Both the position numbers and the translations under genes were made by a program. DNA of 11,471 nt from JAZLIT01 sp045617525 (lineage in GTDB: Bacteria > Bacillota > Bacilli > Bacillales_A > Planococcaceae): NCBI GenBank assembly GCA_045617525.1, contig JAZLIT010000109.1, positions 1-11,471 of the forward strand, written 5' to 3'. This document shows, in pieces, positions 1 to 7,140 of the stretch; position 1 is the stretch's first letter; every line of letters begins with the position of its first letter. Under the pieces are notes generated by a model. That model saw nothing but the letters and a program-made list of their open reading frames with translations, searched no databases and had not been told where the DNA came from.

Positions 1-30
1 TTTCATTCGTATTAAAATTCATGGAATGGA

Positions 31-99
31 GTCCTCTCTGTAGGTGATTGAGTCAATTTTGGTGTTGACACTCAAGCATCATACAAGAGGGCTTTTTTT
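31..99 (+). terminator. Rho-independent terminator of a + strand gene left of the window
   Basis: A long imperfect hairpin is followed by seven T residues at 93-99. The basal stem pairs 31-37 with 86-92 (one G-U pair). Further pairing joins 40-42 with 82-84, 45-48 with 78-81, and about 49-53 with 70-74. The T-run lies on the + strand side only, so it ends transcription entering from outside the window rather than the - strand kinase gene that stops at 139. It could instead be the 3' end of a small RNA. Confidence 0.65.
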
Positions 100-138
100 A
101 TTTCAAGTCCCCGAAAATGTTCCTAACAGGAATGCTCC

Positions 139-1059
139 TTATACTAGTTTGTAGTCGGAACCATCAATCACAATACGAATTAAACTATTAAACAGCTTTT
201 GTTGAAAAGGATTTTGCCAGTCCTCTTCATATTCAGCCATTAACCACATTACTTCATCAAGAAAGACATGCTGTTTCGCCTTTTGCCAAAATAGTTTCTC
301 TTTATCGCTTATAACAATATATTTTTTATATCCGGATAAAAATAATTCCCATTCATCTATGGTAAAGACCTGGTCTGGGGCTTGAACATGCTCATTATGA
401 AAAAGTAATAATGCCAGAGCGAGGTCAAAGATTCTTGGTATCCAAGTAGCATTATCTGGATCAATTAGAAATGGTTCTGGTGTTAAAACTAGATTATTTG
501 CTTTAAAATCATGAGGAGTTGCAACATGTGGTAATCCTGCATGGTTAATCAGCTCTTGACTCGCAACACTTTCCAGTAGTACTGTTTTTAACCTTGTATC
601 AATTTCAACTCCAGCTTTATCCGCATGTTGAATAATCGCTTCCATACTCTCTTCTACTTCCTGCTGATTAAAATCGTAAACATCATATTCCAGAAGATTA
701 TAAGCATTAGAAACAGGAGAAAAACTATGAATTTGTCCTAATAATTTTCCAGCTTCATAGATTTCTCCTTCTTTTCCTGCGTATTGCTTACCTTCTATAA
801 ACGGATAAACAACATAATTCGTATCCTCATATTTTTGTGGATTATCTACTTGTAACTTAACTGGTGTTACGACATTTATCCCTCTATCTTTTAGCATATT
901 AGTATAAGCCATTACATTATCTGCTCTTCTTTGTGTACGTTTTACAACAACATCCTGATCACCATATTTCACTCGATATACTGGTGAAAATGGATATATA
1001 CTTAAAGGTTCTTCTTTAACTTCAAATCCAAATATATTCAAAATCGCTTTTCCACTCAT
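139..1059 (-). CDS. APH-fold phosphotransferase family protein (aminoglycoside phosphotransferase/choline kinase-like)
   Basis: A 306-residue protein with the protein-kinase-like fold of aminoglycoside phosphotransferases, homoserine-type kinases and CotS-like spore proteins. Visible motifs are VVVKRT near residue 40, where the Lys would contact ATP. HDFKANN near residue 185 fits the catalytic-loop pattern HxDxxxxN with Phe at the x, and LIDPDN near residue 198 fits the metal-binding Asp. It is probably a cytosolic ATP-dependent kinase, but the substrate cannot be read from the sequence. I chose the ATG at 1059, which has AGGTGG nine bases upstream; an adjacent in-frame GTG at 1062 is also possible. 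It is divergent from the esterase gene across about 320 bp, so the two may share control. No strong terminator of its own is visible: only a 5-bp hairpin at 120-132. Antibiotic resistance is possible, but most chromosomal members of this family are not resistance genes. Confidence 0.8.
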   Translation of the reverse strand: MSGKAILNIFGFEVKEEPLSIYPFSPVYRVKYGDQDVVVKRTQRRADNVMAYTNMLKDRGINVVTPVKLQVDNPQKYEDTNYVVYPFIEGKQYAGKEGEIYEAGKLLGQIHSFSPVSNAYNLLEYDVYDFNQQEVEESMEAIIQHADKAGVEIDTRLKTVLLESVASQELINHAGLPHVATPHDFKANNLVLTPEPFLIDPDNATWIPRIFDLALALLLFHNEHVQAPDQVFTIDEWELFLSGYKKYIVISDKEKLFWQKAKQHVFLDEVMWLMAEYEEDWQNPFQQKLFNSLIRIVIDGSDYKLV

Positions 1060-1381
1060 CACTTTTAACCACCTGTTAATTTATTTCTGAAGCATAAAAA
1101 TTGCAGTATCAAAAAGCTGCAACCTGCAAAGTAATCTCTCGGTCATTACTCATAGCCCATTTACTATATTACTCCCTTTATTATTTGGAGTAAATATCCA
1201 TTTAAGTTATATAATGTTTTCTCTTAAAATATCTCGATGTTTCCTGCTTATACATTTGATTTAAAATACAGATATTCCGGTACCTGGTAGCCTTCAAATG
1301 GAATTTCAGAAAATTTATTTCATAACTATACATTAATTTGGTTAATAATAATGAAACATTCATTTTAAAAAGGAGTCTCTT
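1060..1381. promoter_or_regulatory. Divergent intergenic region with candidate promoter and inverted repeat
   Basis: About 320 bp separate the divergent kinase and esterase genes. A consensus -10 hexamer TATAAT lies at 1210-1215 on the + strand, but the nearest -35-like TTGGAG (1185-1190) is poor and 19 bases away. A perfect 7-bp inverted repeat, TTACTCC (1169-1175) and GGAGTAA (1187-1193), overlaps that -35 and could be an operator. A second weak promoter pair, TTCAGA (1305-1310) and TATACA (1327-1332) with a 16-base spacer, lies closer to the esterase gene. A small hairpin, TTGCAG/CTGCAA at 1101-1122, lies in the probable leader of the kinase gene. None of these is decisive. Confidence 0.3.
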
Positions 1382-2623
1382 ATGACAAAAAAATTAATTC
1401 AGGCTATTTCAGAACATTCTATGCCATTAAGCGATACAAGTTTAAATAAAATTGTGGAGGCCGTTGGAGATGCCAAAATTGTGATGATTGGCGAAGCGTC
1501 TCATGGAACATCAGAATTTTATAAAATTCGTGCTGAGCTCTCGAAAAAGTTAATTGAACAAAAAGGCTTTCAATTGATTGCAGTAGAAGGCGATTGGCCA
1601 TCCGCCCAAGCAGTGAACCGCTATGTAAAGGGCTACAGTGTAGAAGCTGAAACCGCAAAAGATGTTCTAATGAAAGCTTTCCATCGTTGGCCAGCGTGGA
1701 TGTGGGCCAATGAAGAAGTCGCAACCTTTACGGAGTGGTTAAAAGAGTTAAATATAAATCGCGAACAAAAAGTAGGCTTTTATGGCATAGATTTATATAG
1801 CCTATTCGAATCAATTGATGAAGTATTAAAATTTTTATCGAATAATCCGCAACACCAAGTTGATTTAGAGCATGCAAAAAAGGCTTTCACTTGCTTTGAA
1901 CCATACAATCGAAGTCATGAGCACTATGCCCTTTCTGCAGCTCAATTTTCTGATGAATGTATTAATGAAGTAGCTCACTTATTAAGCTCATTACGTAATC
2001 ATAAAGAACATTATTCGAGTAGGCAGGAAGAAGATTTAAATGTAGTGATGAATGCACTCGTAGCAAAAAATGCAGAATCGTACTACCGAGAGATGATGTC
2101 TGATGAAAAATCGTGGAATACGCGGGATTATCATATGGTGGAAGCCATTCATGAATTACGCAAATATTACGGAGAAGAAACAAAGATCATCGTTTGGGAG
2201 CATAACACACATATCGGTGATGCTTCTGAAACATCGATGAAAGATGAGCAGCTGATAAATGTCGGTCAAGTCATTCGAGAGCAATGTGGGAAGGAAAACA
2301 CCTATGCAATTGGTTTTGGTACGTATGAGGGCACTGTGATTGCTGCAGATCGTTGGGGAGACCCTTTCGAAATCATAAAAGTCCCACCTGCTAATCTAAA
2401 CAAATGGGAAGGCCAACTCCACGCAGCTAGTCCAGAAGATAAAGTATTGATATTTAATGATGAAAATAGAGAATTGTTTAATGACTGGATTGGTCACCGT
2501 GCGATTGGCGTTGTGTATAATCCGGCGTTTGAAGCCTACGGAAATTACGTTCCTTCCAGAGTTGGTAGCAGGTACGATGCATTTATTCACATCGATCAAA
2601 CGAATGCTTTACATCCTTTCTAA
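1382..2623 (+). CDS. Erythromycin esterase family protein
   Basis: A 413-residue cytosolic protein of the erythromycin esterase family (Pfam Erythro_esteras, the Ere/BcR135 superfamily). Family members hydrolyse ester bonds; true Ere enzymes open the macrolide lactone ring. The family's key residues are present: GEASHGT at 37-43 with Glu38 and His41, AVEGDW at 67-72 with Glu69, and WEHNTHIGD at 272-280 with His274 and His277. The ATG at 1382 is preceded by AAAAAGGAG (1367-1375) at a six-base spacing, which settles the start. The length is usual for the family, and nothing is truncated. A strong terminator follows directly. Many Bacillales chromosomes carry such genes without macrolide resistance being shown, so the substrate is unknown and I give no ere symbol. 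Confidence 0.88.
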   Translation: MTKKLIQAISEHSMPLSDTSLNKIVEAVGDAKIVMIGEASHGTSEFYKIRAELSKKLIEQKGFQLIAVEGDWPSAQAVNRYVKGYSVEAETAKDVLMKAFHRWPAWMWANEEVATFTEWLKELNINREQKVGFYGIDLYSLFESIDEVLKFLSNNPQHQVDLEHAKKAFTCFEPYNRSHEHYALSAAQFSDECINEVAHLLSSLRNHKEHYSSRQEEDLNVVMNALVAKNAESYYREMMSDEKSWNTRDYHMVEAIHELRKYYGEETKIIVWEHNTHIGDASETSMKDEQLINVGQVIREQCGKENTYAIGFGTYEGTVIAADRWGDPFEIIKVPPANLNKWEGQLHAASPEDKVLIFNDENRELFNDWIGHRAIGVVYNPAFEAYGNYVPSRVGSRYDAFIHIDQTNALHPF

Positions 2624-2633
2624 TAATGATAAT

Positions 2634-2690
2634 AAAGAAAGAAACGCCTCAGAAGTATCACCTACTTTTGGGGCGTTTCTTTCTTTTCCT
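2634..2690 (+). terminator. Strong Rho-independent terminator of the esterase gene
   Basis: A perfect 15-bp stem pairs 2634-2648 with 2672-2686. The loop contains a small inner stem, AAGTA (2653-2657) with TACTT (2663-2667). The 3' arm and tail are rich in T (TTTCTTTCTTTT). It begins 11 bases after the stop codon of the esterase gene. Confidence 0.85.
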
Positions 2691-2730
2691 ATTAATATGT
2701 AATCGGTGAAATGTTGCGGAGTGCATAGAA

Positions 2731-2752
2731 AAAGACCTTGAACAAAAAGGTC
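2731..2752 (-). terminator. Terminator of the small membrane-protein gene
   Basis: On the - strand, GACCTT (2752-2747) and AAGGTC (2739-2734) form a 6-bp stem with a 7-base loop, followed by five T residues before CTATG. It lies just after the stop codon of the small - strand gene that ends at 2762. This fits an intrinsic terminator of moderate strength and supports that gene being real. Confidence 0.55.
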
Positions 2753-2761
2753 CTAATAATG

Positions 2762-2971
2762 TTATTTTTTTTCACAACTGACTGTAGACCAAAAGCCATC
2801 CTTCTTTAACACAACTTCTTCTACTTTATCAAAGTTTTCAAAACATTCCTCTATAATGAGTTGATTTGCTTGGTGATTCTTATAAATTTGATTAAATACT
2901 AAACCGTCTATCGTTAGAATAGCAATACTTCCAACTATTGCAATAATCATATTTAGTCTATTTTTGTTCAA
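2762..2971 (-). CDS. Small membrane-anchored hypothetical protein
   Basis: A 69-residue protein with a hydrophobic segment at about residues 8-28 (MIIAIVGSIAILTIDGLVF) after a basic N-terminus (NKNR). This fits a single membrane anchor or an uncleaved signal peptide. The remaining soluble part is acidic and ends WSTVSCEKK, with two Cys (one in IIEECFENF, one near the C-terminus) that could form a disulfide outside the cell. The start is TTG at 2971, with a strong AAAGGAG site about nine bases upstream, and a terminator hairpin follows. I recall similar short proteins of unknown function in Bacillus-like species, ending in the same WS..SCEKK pattern, but cannot name a family. It stands alone on its strand, without close operon partners. 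Confidence 0.6.
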   Translation of the reverse strand: MNKNRLNMIIAIVGSIAILTIDGLVFNQIYKNHQANQLIIEECFENFDKVEEVVLKKDGFWSTVSCEKK

Positions 2972-3055
2972 ATATCCCCTCTCCTTTCATATTCATACTC
3001 CTATATATTACCATTTATTATACAGTTACCCTAATTATTCTCATATCCAAACTTG

Positions 3056-3133
3056 ATGCCTACCTTTCAAAGTTGTGGAGGAAAGTGGTCTTGGTTTGAC
3101 ACTATGAAGAATATAATAAAATGTAGTAAACGT
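3056..3133 (+). pseudogene. N-terminal remnant of a small zinc-ribbon-like protein gene
   Basis: From the ATG at 3056 the + strand reads MPTFQSCGGKWSWFDTM and continues for about 26 codons. This resembles the N-terminus of short Bacillales proteins with two CxxC pairs about 20 residues apart (the cxxc_20_cxxc, TIGR04104-like family), which begin MPxCxxCGxKWSWxxT. Here the first Cys is Phe, the second CxxC pair is missing, and no ribosome binding site precedes the ATG. At about 3134 the frame runs straight into antisense mtlA-like sequence and stops at 3205. It is therefore read as a broken gene end, not a functional gene. The family assignment is from memory of the motif and is moderate. Confidence 0.4.
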
Positions 3134-3309
3134 TTGTTTAAAAACAGAACTTTTGCTGGTTCTATGAATATGCTGCAAACAGTAATAAATTTTCATCGAC
3201 AATGATTTCCACACCCGAAGCAAGTAAGTCACTTAATGATTCTACTAAGGGGCCAATCAGGAAAGCACATCCAATTATTCCGGCAGAAGAATTTATTTAT
3301 CAAACTTTT
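3134..3309 (-). pseudogene. mtlA: Decayed fragment of mtlA (mannitol EIICB)
   Basis: This stretch is a second, degenerate copy of an internal part of the intact mtlA gene. Positions 3134-3259 match 9753-9879 with about six substitutions and one missing base (near 3174), roughly 94% identity by my count. After a deletion of about 18 bases, 3261-3288 matches 9899-9926 with two substitutions. After a further deletion of about 50 bases, 3296-3309 matches 9977-9990 exactly. The source is the membrane domain, around residues 129-209 of the longest mtlA frame. Several gaps are not multiples of three and both gene ends are absent, so no functional protein is possible. It has the same orientation as intact mtlA, about 6.6 kb away. 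Its left edge abuts the zinc-ribbon-like remnant. Confidence 0.85.
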
Positions 3310-3326
3310 CAAATAATTATAGCCCT

Positions 3327-3369
3327 CTGTTAGTTCTTGTTTTTTAGCACCATTTTTACAAACTAACAG
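3327..3369. repeat. 9-bp inverted repeat beside the mtlA relic
   Basis: CTGTTAGTT (3327-3335) and AACTAACAG (3361-3369) are perfect inverted copies separated by 25 bases. They begin 18 bases after the last recognisable mtlA-like position. The hairpin could be a weak terminator for one strand or a remnant of an insertion boundary; neither is shown. Confidence 0.35.
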
Positions 3370-3495
3370 CGTGGAGGCGCAAATCTATTAATAGAGTAAC
3401 GATGTCTCCTTCAATAAACATCCGATTTAAAAAAGTCCGTTTAAAATTGCCTACACCAAAAAACTTTTCATCGGGTGCGATGCTATTAAATGAAA

Positions 3496-3861
3496 TTAAA
3501 GCAAAGAAATAATTTTTGTCCCTTGATGAAAATGCATCTTCCAACGCCCATCAGTTAATTTCCAAATCGAACTACGTAATGAATGTTGTTTATCCATCTC
3601 ATTAAAAATTCGGTAGGTTGTTAAAACTATTTCTTCAGACAAAGGATGAATTTCAAAATCACTCAATTTCATTTTTACTAAACTAAGAGTCATTTCACCA
3701 ATGTTCTCATCTTTGTACAATACTTTACCTGAGCTACCGAATTCAAAAAAAGTGTCTGCAAGTAAATTAGCTAGCTCATCTTTTGATGTCCTGATTTCTG
3801 GTTTTAACAATTTTCCCTCTAGTTGAAATAACTGTTCTTTTAAAAAAGATCTATCCTCCAT
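3496..3861 (-). CDS. DUF4440 / NTF2-like family protein
   Basis: A 121-residue soluble protein that matches my recollection of the short DUF4440 (SnoaL/NTF2-like, cone-shaped alpha+beta barrel) proteins of Bacillales. Typical marks are an N-terminal LEGKLLKPEIR helix, LANLLADTFFEFGSSGKV near residues 26-43, an ISDFE-like LSDFEIHPLSEEIVLTTYR strand region, and the C-terminal SSIWKLTDGRWKMHFHQGT. The fold usually binds or isomerises small ligands, but no catalytic role is established for this subgroup. The ATG at 3861 has AAAGGTGG six to seven bases upstream. The length is normal for the family and the gene looks intact. It is upstream of the mtlA relic on the same strand and about 150 bp downstream of the RidA-family gene. 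No terminator is evident after it. Confidence 0.8.
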   Translation of the reverse strand: MEDRSFLKEQLFQLEGKLLKPEIRTSKDELANLLADTFFEFGSSGKVLYKDENIGEMTLSLVKMKLSDFEIHPLSEEIVLTTYRIFNEMDKQHSLRSSIWKLTDGRWKMHFHQGTKIISLL

Positions 3862-4008
3862 TTATACCCACCTTTTTCCGTTCATATTATTGATAATAAC
3901 TTGCTTTGAGTTACTGAATTTGAGGAGCAAACCTTAATCCGCTCTAAATTAACTAAACGTATATTATCTTGCCATTTCAATTACATCTGATAATCTTTTA
4001 ACTACGAA

Positions 4009-4398
4009 TCAAACATCTTTACAAGCCCATGCATCAATTTCTACTTTAAACGAAGGTGCTGCTAGTGCTACTACATAAATCATTGTAGTACAAGGAAGAT
4101 GTTCTCCGAGAAAATCTCCAATTATTTTTCTTCGTTGTTCCACTTCAAAATCTCCAACTAAGTAAAATACCATTTTTGTCAAATCTTTAATCTCCATTTC
4201 AGCAGCATCAAGATTCTTATTTACGTTTTCTAAAGCCAATTGTAGTTGCTCTAGCGGATTCTCTGGTACAGTGCCATCTATTCTCATACCTAATTGTCCA
4301 GATAAATTCAACCATCTATTTGGACCTATAACCTCTATTTGGTGTACATAAGGAGCCACTGGGTTATGAATTGTATCTGGATTCCTTGAAATTTTCAC
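4009..4398 (-). CDS. RidA/YjgF/YER057c/UK114 family protein lacking the catalytic Arg
   Basis: A 129-residue member of the Rid superfamily, small trimeric cytosolic proteins. RidA itself hydrolyses reactive enamine/imine intermediates made by PLP enzymes such as threonine dehydratase. Family marks are LNLSGQLGM near residues 31-39, the LENVNKNLDAAEMEIKDL region at about 56-73 and the C-terminal LAAPSFKVEIDAWA. In archetypal RidA a P-x-R-S segment before VEVARLP supplies the Arg that binds the substrate carboxylate; here the aligned segment reads PCTTMIYVVAL, with Thr in that place. This points to a Rid subgroup without the RidA deaminase activity, so the function is open. The start is GTG at 4398 with AAAGGA ten bases upstream; the ATG near the ribosome site reads into a stop after two codons. 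Confidence 0.85.
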   Translation of the reverse strand: MKISRNPDTIHNPVAPYVHQIEVIGPNRWLNLSGQLGMRIDGTVPENPLEQLQLALENVNKNLDAAEMEIKDLTKMVFYLVGDFEVEQRRKIIGDFLGEHLPCTTMIYVVALAAPSFKVEIDAWACKDV

Positions 4399-4473
4399 TT
4401 TAAATCATTCCTTTACCTAATATTTTACTCATAAAGTTTGTTTTTCTTTCAAAACCTTGTTTTTTTGTTGTAG

Positions 4474-4680
4474 TTATCCAAAATTTCTATCTAGGAAGAG
4501 AAGTAGGGAACTACCTGCACAAAGGAACATTGCAATTTTAGTAATGATATACATTGAAGATTCAATTGAATTTAACTTTCGCTCTTTCTTTACTTTTTTG
4601 AAAAATCGATAATAGTAAAACGAGCATAGAAGTAATATTGCCGCAGATATTTGAAATAAATTTTCTAATAGATTAATCAA
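4474..4680 (-). CDS. Small two-helix membrane protein, hypothetical
   Basis: A 68-residue protein with two hydrophobic segments, about residues 5-27 (LENLFQISAAILLLCSFYYY) and 44-63 (IITKIAMFLCAGSSLLLFL). They are separated by a strongly basic stretch, RFFKKVKKERK, which should face the cytoplasm, so both ends would point outward. The start is TTG at 4680 with AGGGAG eight bases upstream. An ATG between site and start reads only three codons before TGA and is excluded. It lies about 75 bp upstream of the RidA-family gene on the same strand and may be co-transcribed with it. I do not recognise a family. Confidence rests on the ribosome site and the clear membrane pattern. Confidence 0.5.
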   Translation of the reverse strand: MINLLENLFQISAAILLLCSFYYYRFFKKVKKERKLNSIESSMYIITKIAMFLCAGSSLLLFLDRNFG

Positions 4681-4867
4681 AAAATCATCTCCCTGTATTT
4701 AAATTCTCTTTTCTTCTAATCCCATTTGGCGGGGTCATTAATTGATTTCTTCTGGCTAAATATTTTGGTAGACTAACATTTTTCAAACAAATAATAGCGT
4801 CATAATGAGCTTTAGGTATGATTATTTTTGGCAAACTCCTCGCATGCCGGATTCGGAAAGCGCCCAC

Positions 4868-5053
4868 TTTTTTGTACTGAATTTACTTTCATTCAACTGA
4901 AAAATATTGACCTTTCAGATATTTATTGCAGATGCTTTCTATTTGATGTAATAACTAGAATACGAAACATATTCGTATAAGTTTCAATTAAATGGGAATT
5001 TTGGGTCTGTAAAATTACAAAAATACTGTTAATCTTGTTTGATAAACAAAATT
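4868..5053. other. AT-rich intergenic DNA with one palindrome
   Basis: This is the gene-free part of the gap between the end of ptsI (and its terminator) and the small genes to the left. The only structured element I see is a perfect 7-bp inverted repeat, ATACGAA (4960-4966) and TTCGTAT (4972-4978), with a 5-base centre, of a size that could be a repressor or MerR/TetR-type operator. No gene in the expected position downstream makes a clear partner. Confidence 0.3.
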
Positions 5054-5103
5054 GCAGCAGGGAATATAACCACCAAAATAAAGTGGTTATATTCCCTGCG
5101 GTT
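5054..5103 (-). terminator. Terminator of the mannitol/PTS operon (repeat copy 1)
   Basis: A perfect 17-bp stem pairs 5057-5073 with 5083-5099 around a 9-base loop. It lies about 60 bp after the ptsI stop codon at 5165. On the - strand the stem is followed by a T-rich run (AATTTTGTTT). The same hairpin sequence recurs at 10579-10629, at the other end of the operon. From 5075 to 5103 the two copies differ at one base. Confidence 0.75.
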
Positions 5104-5164
5104 ATCGCTTGTTAATGGGATTCAATAATTCTTGAGTGTCTTGTTATTTTCGGTAGTATTTAGC

Positions 5165-6874
5165 TTATGATATTTCATTCAATACATAGTTCATCACTTG
5201 TTCACTACTGTCCATAGAAAGTGCAATTTTAGCTAGTTCTTTCATTTCACTTTGCCTTAAATTATTAATTTGATCTCTGGCCTTTAATATTGAAGGTACA
5301 CTCATTGAAAATTCATCTAATCCTAGACCAATCAATAGTGGAATTGCAGTCGCATCTCCTGCCATTTCACCACACATACCAACCCATTTTCCTTGTAAAT
5401 GTGCAGCATCTATGACCATTTTTATAAGCCGTAAAATGGCTGGATTGTATGGCTGATAAAGGTATGATACTCGTTCATTCATTCTGTCAGCAGCCAGCGT
5501 ATATTGAATAAGATCGTTTGTGCCAATACTAAAAAAGTCTACTTCTTTTGCAAACTGAGTCGCTAGTATGGCAGTCGAAGGAATCTCAACCATGATTCCG
5601 ATTTCAAATGTACCAGCCACTGGAATCCCCTGCTCTTGAAGTTTCTTTTTTTCTTCCATTAATAACTGCTTAGCTTCTCTAAATTCTTCTATAGTAGCAA
5701 TCATCGGAAACATGATCTTGAGGTTTCCAAAACAACTTGCTCTTAATAACGCTCTTAACTGCGTTCGAAATAAGCCTTGTTGTTGTAAACAGAAACGAAT
5801 TGCACGTAAACCCAGGAAGGGATTTAATTCTTCAGGAAGTTGTAAAAAGGGAAGTTGCTTGTCTCCCCCAATATCAAGGGTGCGGATGACGACTGGTTTA
5901 CCCTCCATTTTTTCAAGTACTGTTTTATATGCCTCAAATTGCTCTTCCTCCGTAGGTAGTGAATCTCTCTCCATATACAGAAATTCTGTACGATAAAGAC
6001 CTATTCCCTCTGCCCCATTTGCGAGTACCTGCTTTACATCCTGAGGCGTCCCAATATTTGCAGCTACCTCAATTTGAATACCATCTAATGTAATTGTTGG
6101 TGTATTTTTTAATCGTTCAAGTACTTTCATTTTTGCTTCAAATTCAGCTTTTTTTTCTTTGTAATGGTCAATCAGTTGTTGAGCAGGATTAATAAATATT
6201 TCCCCACTATCCCCATTCAGTATTATGAAATCTCCATTTCGAATAATTTCCGTGGCAGTTGTTGTACCTACAATTGCTGGGATCCCCATGGAACGTGCCA
6301 TGATGGCAGAATGGGATGTACGTCCGCCTAAATCAGTTGTAAAACCTTTTGCAAATACTGAATTCAATTGTGCTGTTTCAGAAGGTGCTAAATCTTTTGA
6401 GACAATGATTACTTCTTCAGTAATTAAATTCAAATTTGGTATTTCAACGTTTAATAAATTTGCCAGAACTTGTTTTGTTACATCTCTTATATCTGCTGCA
6501 CGTTCACGCAAATATTCATCATCAAGTTGTTCAAATAGTTCAATCAATGATAAGGAAGTTTCTTGCAATGAAAATTCAGCATTTACACCTTCATTCACTT
6601 GATTTTCAACTGTTTCGATTATTTCCGGGTCACTTAATACAAGTAAATGGGCATCGAAAATAGCAGCATTTACTTTACCTAGCTCCGTCTCTGTTCGATC
6701 TCGAACGATTTGTAATTGCTGTTTGACTGAATTCACAGCAGCGTGAAACCGTGCAATTTCATTAGCGGGATTTAGAATGGGCTTTTTTTTGACTGAGAGT
6801 TCCGGCTCCACCAATAAGAATGCCTTTCCCATTGCAATTCCCCCTGAAGCAGCAATTCCTCTGAGCAAAGTCAT
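5165..6874 (-). CDS. ptsI: Phosphoenolpyruvate-protein phosphotransferase (Enzyme I of the PTS)
   Basis: A 569-residue cytosolic Enzyme I that moves phosphate from PEP to HPr, the first step of the sugar phosphotransferase system. The N-terminal HPr-binding and swivelling domains carry the phosphorylated His188 in GGRTSHSAIMARSMGIPA. The C-terminal TIM-barrel PEP-binding domain shows GIGLYRTEFLYM (290-301), RTLDIGGDK (331-339), the FFSIGTNDLIQYTLAADR block (447-464) and the active-site Cys501 in GMCGEMAGD. The length matches the family (about 570) and all key residues are present. ATG at 6874 overlaps the ptsH stop by four bases (ATGA), which implies translational coupling; a weak GAAGG lies further upstream. 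It is last in the operon, 60 bp before a hairpin terminator. A second, general ptsHI copy elsewhere in the genome cannot be excluded. Confidence 0.96.
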   Translation of the reverse strand: MTLLRGIAASGGIAMGKAFLLVEPELSVKKKPILNPANEIARFHAAVNSVKQQLQIVRDRTETELGKVNAAIFDAHLLVLSDPEIIETVENQVNEGVNAEFSLQETSLSLIELFEQLDDEYLRERAADIRDVTKQVLANLLNVEIPNLNLITEEVIIVSKDLAPSETAQLNSVFAKGFTTDLGGRTSHSAIMARSMGIPAIVGTTTATEIIRNGDFIILNGDSGEIFINPAQQLIDHYKEKKAEFEAKMKVLERLKNTPTITLDGIQIEVAANIGTPQDVKQVLANGAEGIGLYRTEFLYMERDSLPTEEEQFEAYKTVLEKMEGKPVVIRTLDIGGDKQLPFLQLPEELNPFLGLRAIRFCLQQQGLFRTQLRALLRASCFGNLKIMFPMIATIEEFREAKQLLMEEKKKLQEQGIPVAGTFEIGIMVEIPSTAILATQFAKEVDFFSIGTNDLIQYTLAADRMNERVSYLYQPYNPAILRLIKMVIDAAHLQGKWVGMCGEMAGDATAIPLLIGLGLDEFSMSVPSILKARDQINNLRQSEMKELAKIALSMDSSEQVMNYVLNEIS

Positions 6875-7140
6875 ATTTCAACTAAACCTTCAGATTTTAA
6901 ATATTGGTCGAGCTCTTGTAGTACTTCTTCCTCATCTTCCCCCTCAATATAAATAGAAAAAGATTGTCCTTTCCCAAGTCCTAGAGACATCACGCTAAGG
7001 ATAGATTTTAAGTTCACTTTTCGCTCATTTTTTTCAATTTGAATCGTAGAAGAGAATTTTGATGCAACTTGCACTAATCCCGCTGCAGGTCTTGCGTGGA
7101 TGCCTGTTTCAGTAAGAATCACGTACGATTTTTTCTTCAA
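6871..7140 (-). CDS. ptsH: HPr phosphocarrier protein
   Basis: An 89-residue HPr, the small cytosolic carrier between Enzyme I and the EIIA domain. Starting at TTG 7140 puts the active-site His at 15 (TETGIHARPA) and the regulatory Ser at 46 (NLKSILSVMSLG), exactly the canonical numbering. That TTG has AAAGGGAG (7157-7150) nine bases upstream. The longer in-frame ATG at 7149 directly abuts the ribosome site and would add an unusual MIFL extension, so I reject it. Because His15 is kept, this is HPr and not the regulatory paralogue Crh, which has Gln there. Ser46 in a Firmicutes-type context implies that HPr kinase/phosphorylase could modify it for CcpA-mediated carbon control. The gene overlaps the end of mtlD by 32 bases and ptsI by four, so it is tightly embedded in the operon. 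Confidence 0.95.
   Translation of the reverse strand: MKKKSYVILTETGIHARPAAGLVQVASKFSSTIQIEKNERKVNLKSILSVMSLGLGKGQSFSIYIEGEDEEEVLQELDQYLKSEGLVEI

Noticed and set aside
120..132. Small hairpin TTCCT-AAC-AGGAA after the kinase gene
   Set aside because: The stem is only 5 bp and no T-run follows on the - strand, so it is not a credible terminator.
2457..2702. 81-codon + strand frame overlapping the esterase 3' end and its terminator
   Set aside because: It is a shadow of the esterase in another frame and reads through a strong terminator.
3041..3232. 63-codon - strand open frame across the relic region
   Set aside because: It runs antisense through the zinc-ribbon-like remnant and the mtlA fragment, so it is a by-product of the junction.
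3356..3544. 62-codon - strand open frame containing FNSIAPDEKFFGVGNF
   Set aside because: It overlaps the end of the DUF4440 gene in another frame, has no ribosome site, and I recognise no family. It could be a fragment of a lost gene but cannot be supported.
4685..4867. 60-codon - strand open frame just before the two-helix membrane gene
   Set aside because: The GTG start has no ribosome site, a stop lies shortly upstream in frame, and the basic composition matches no family I know.
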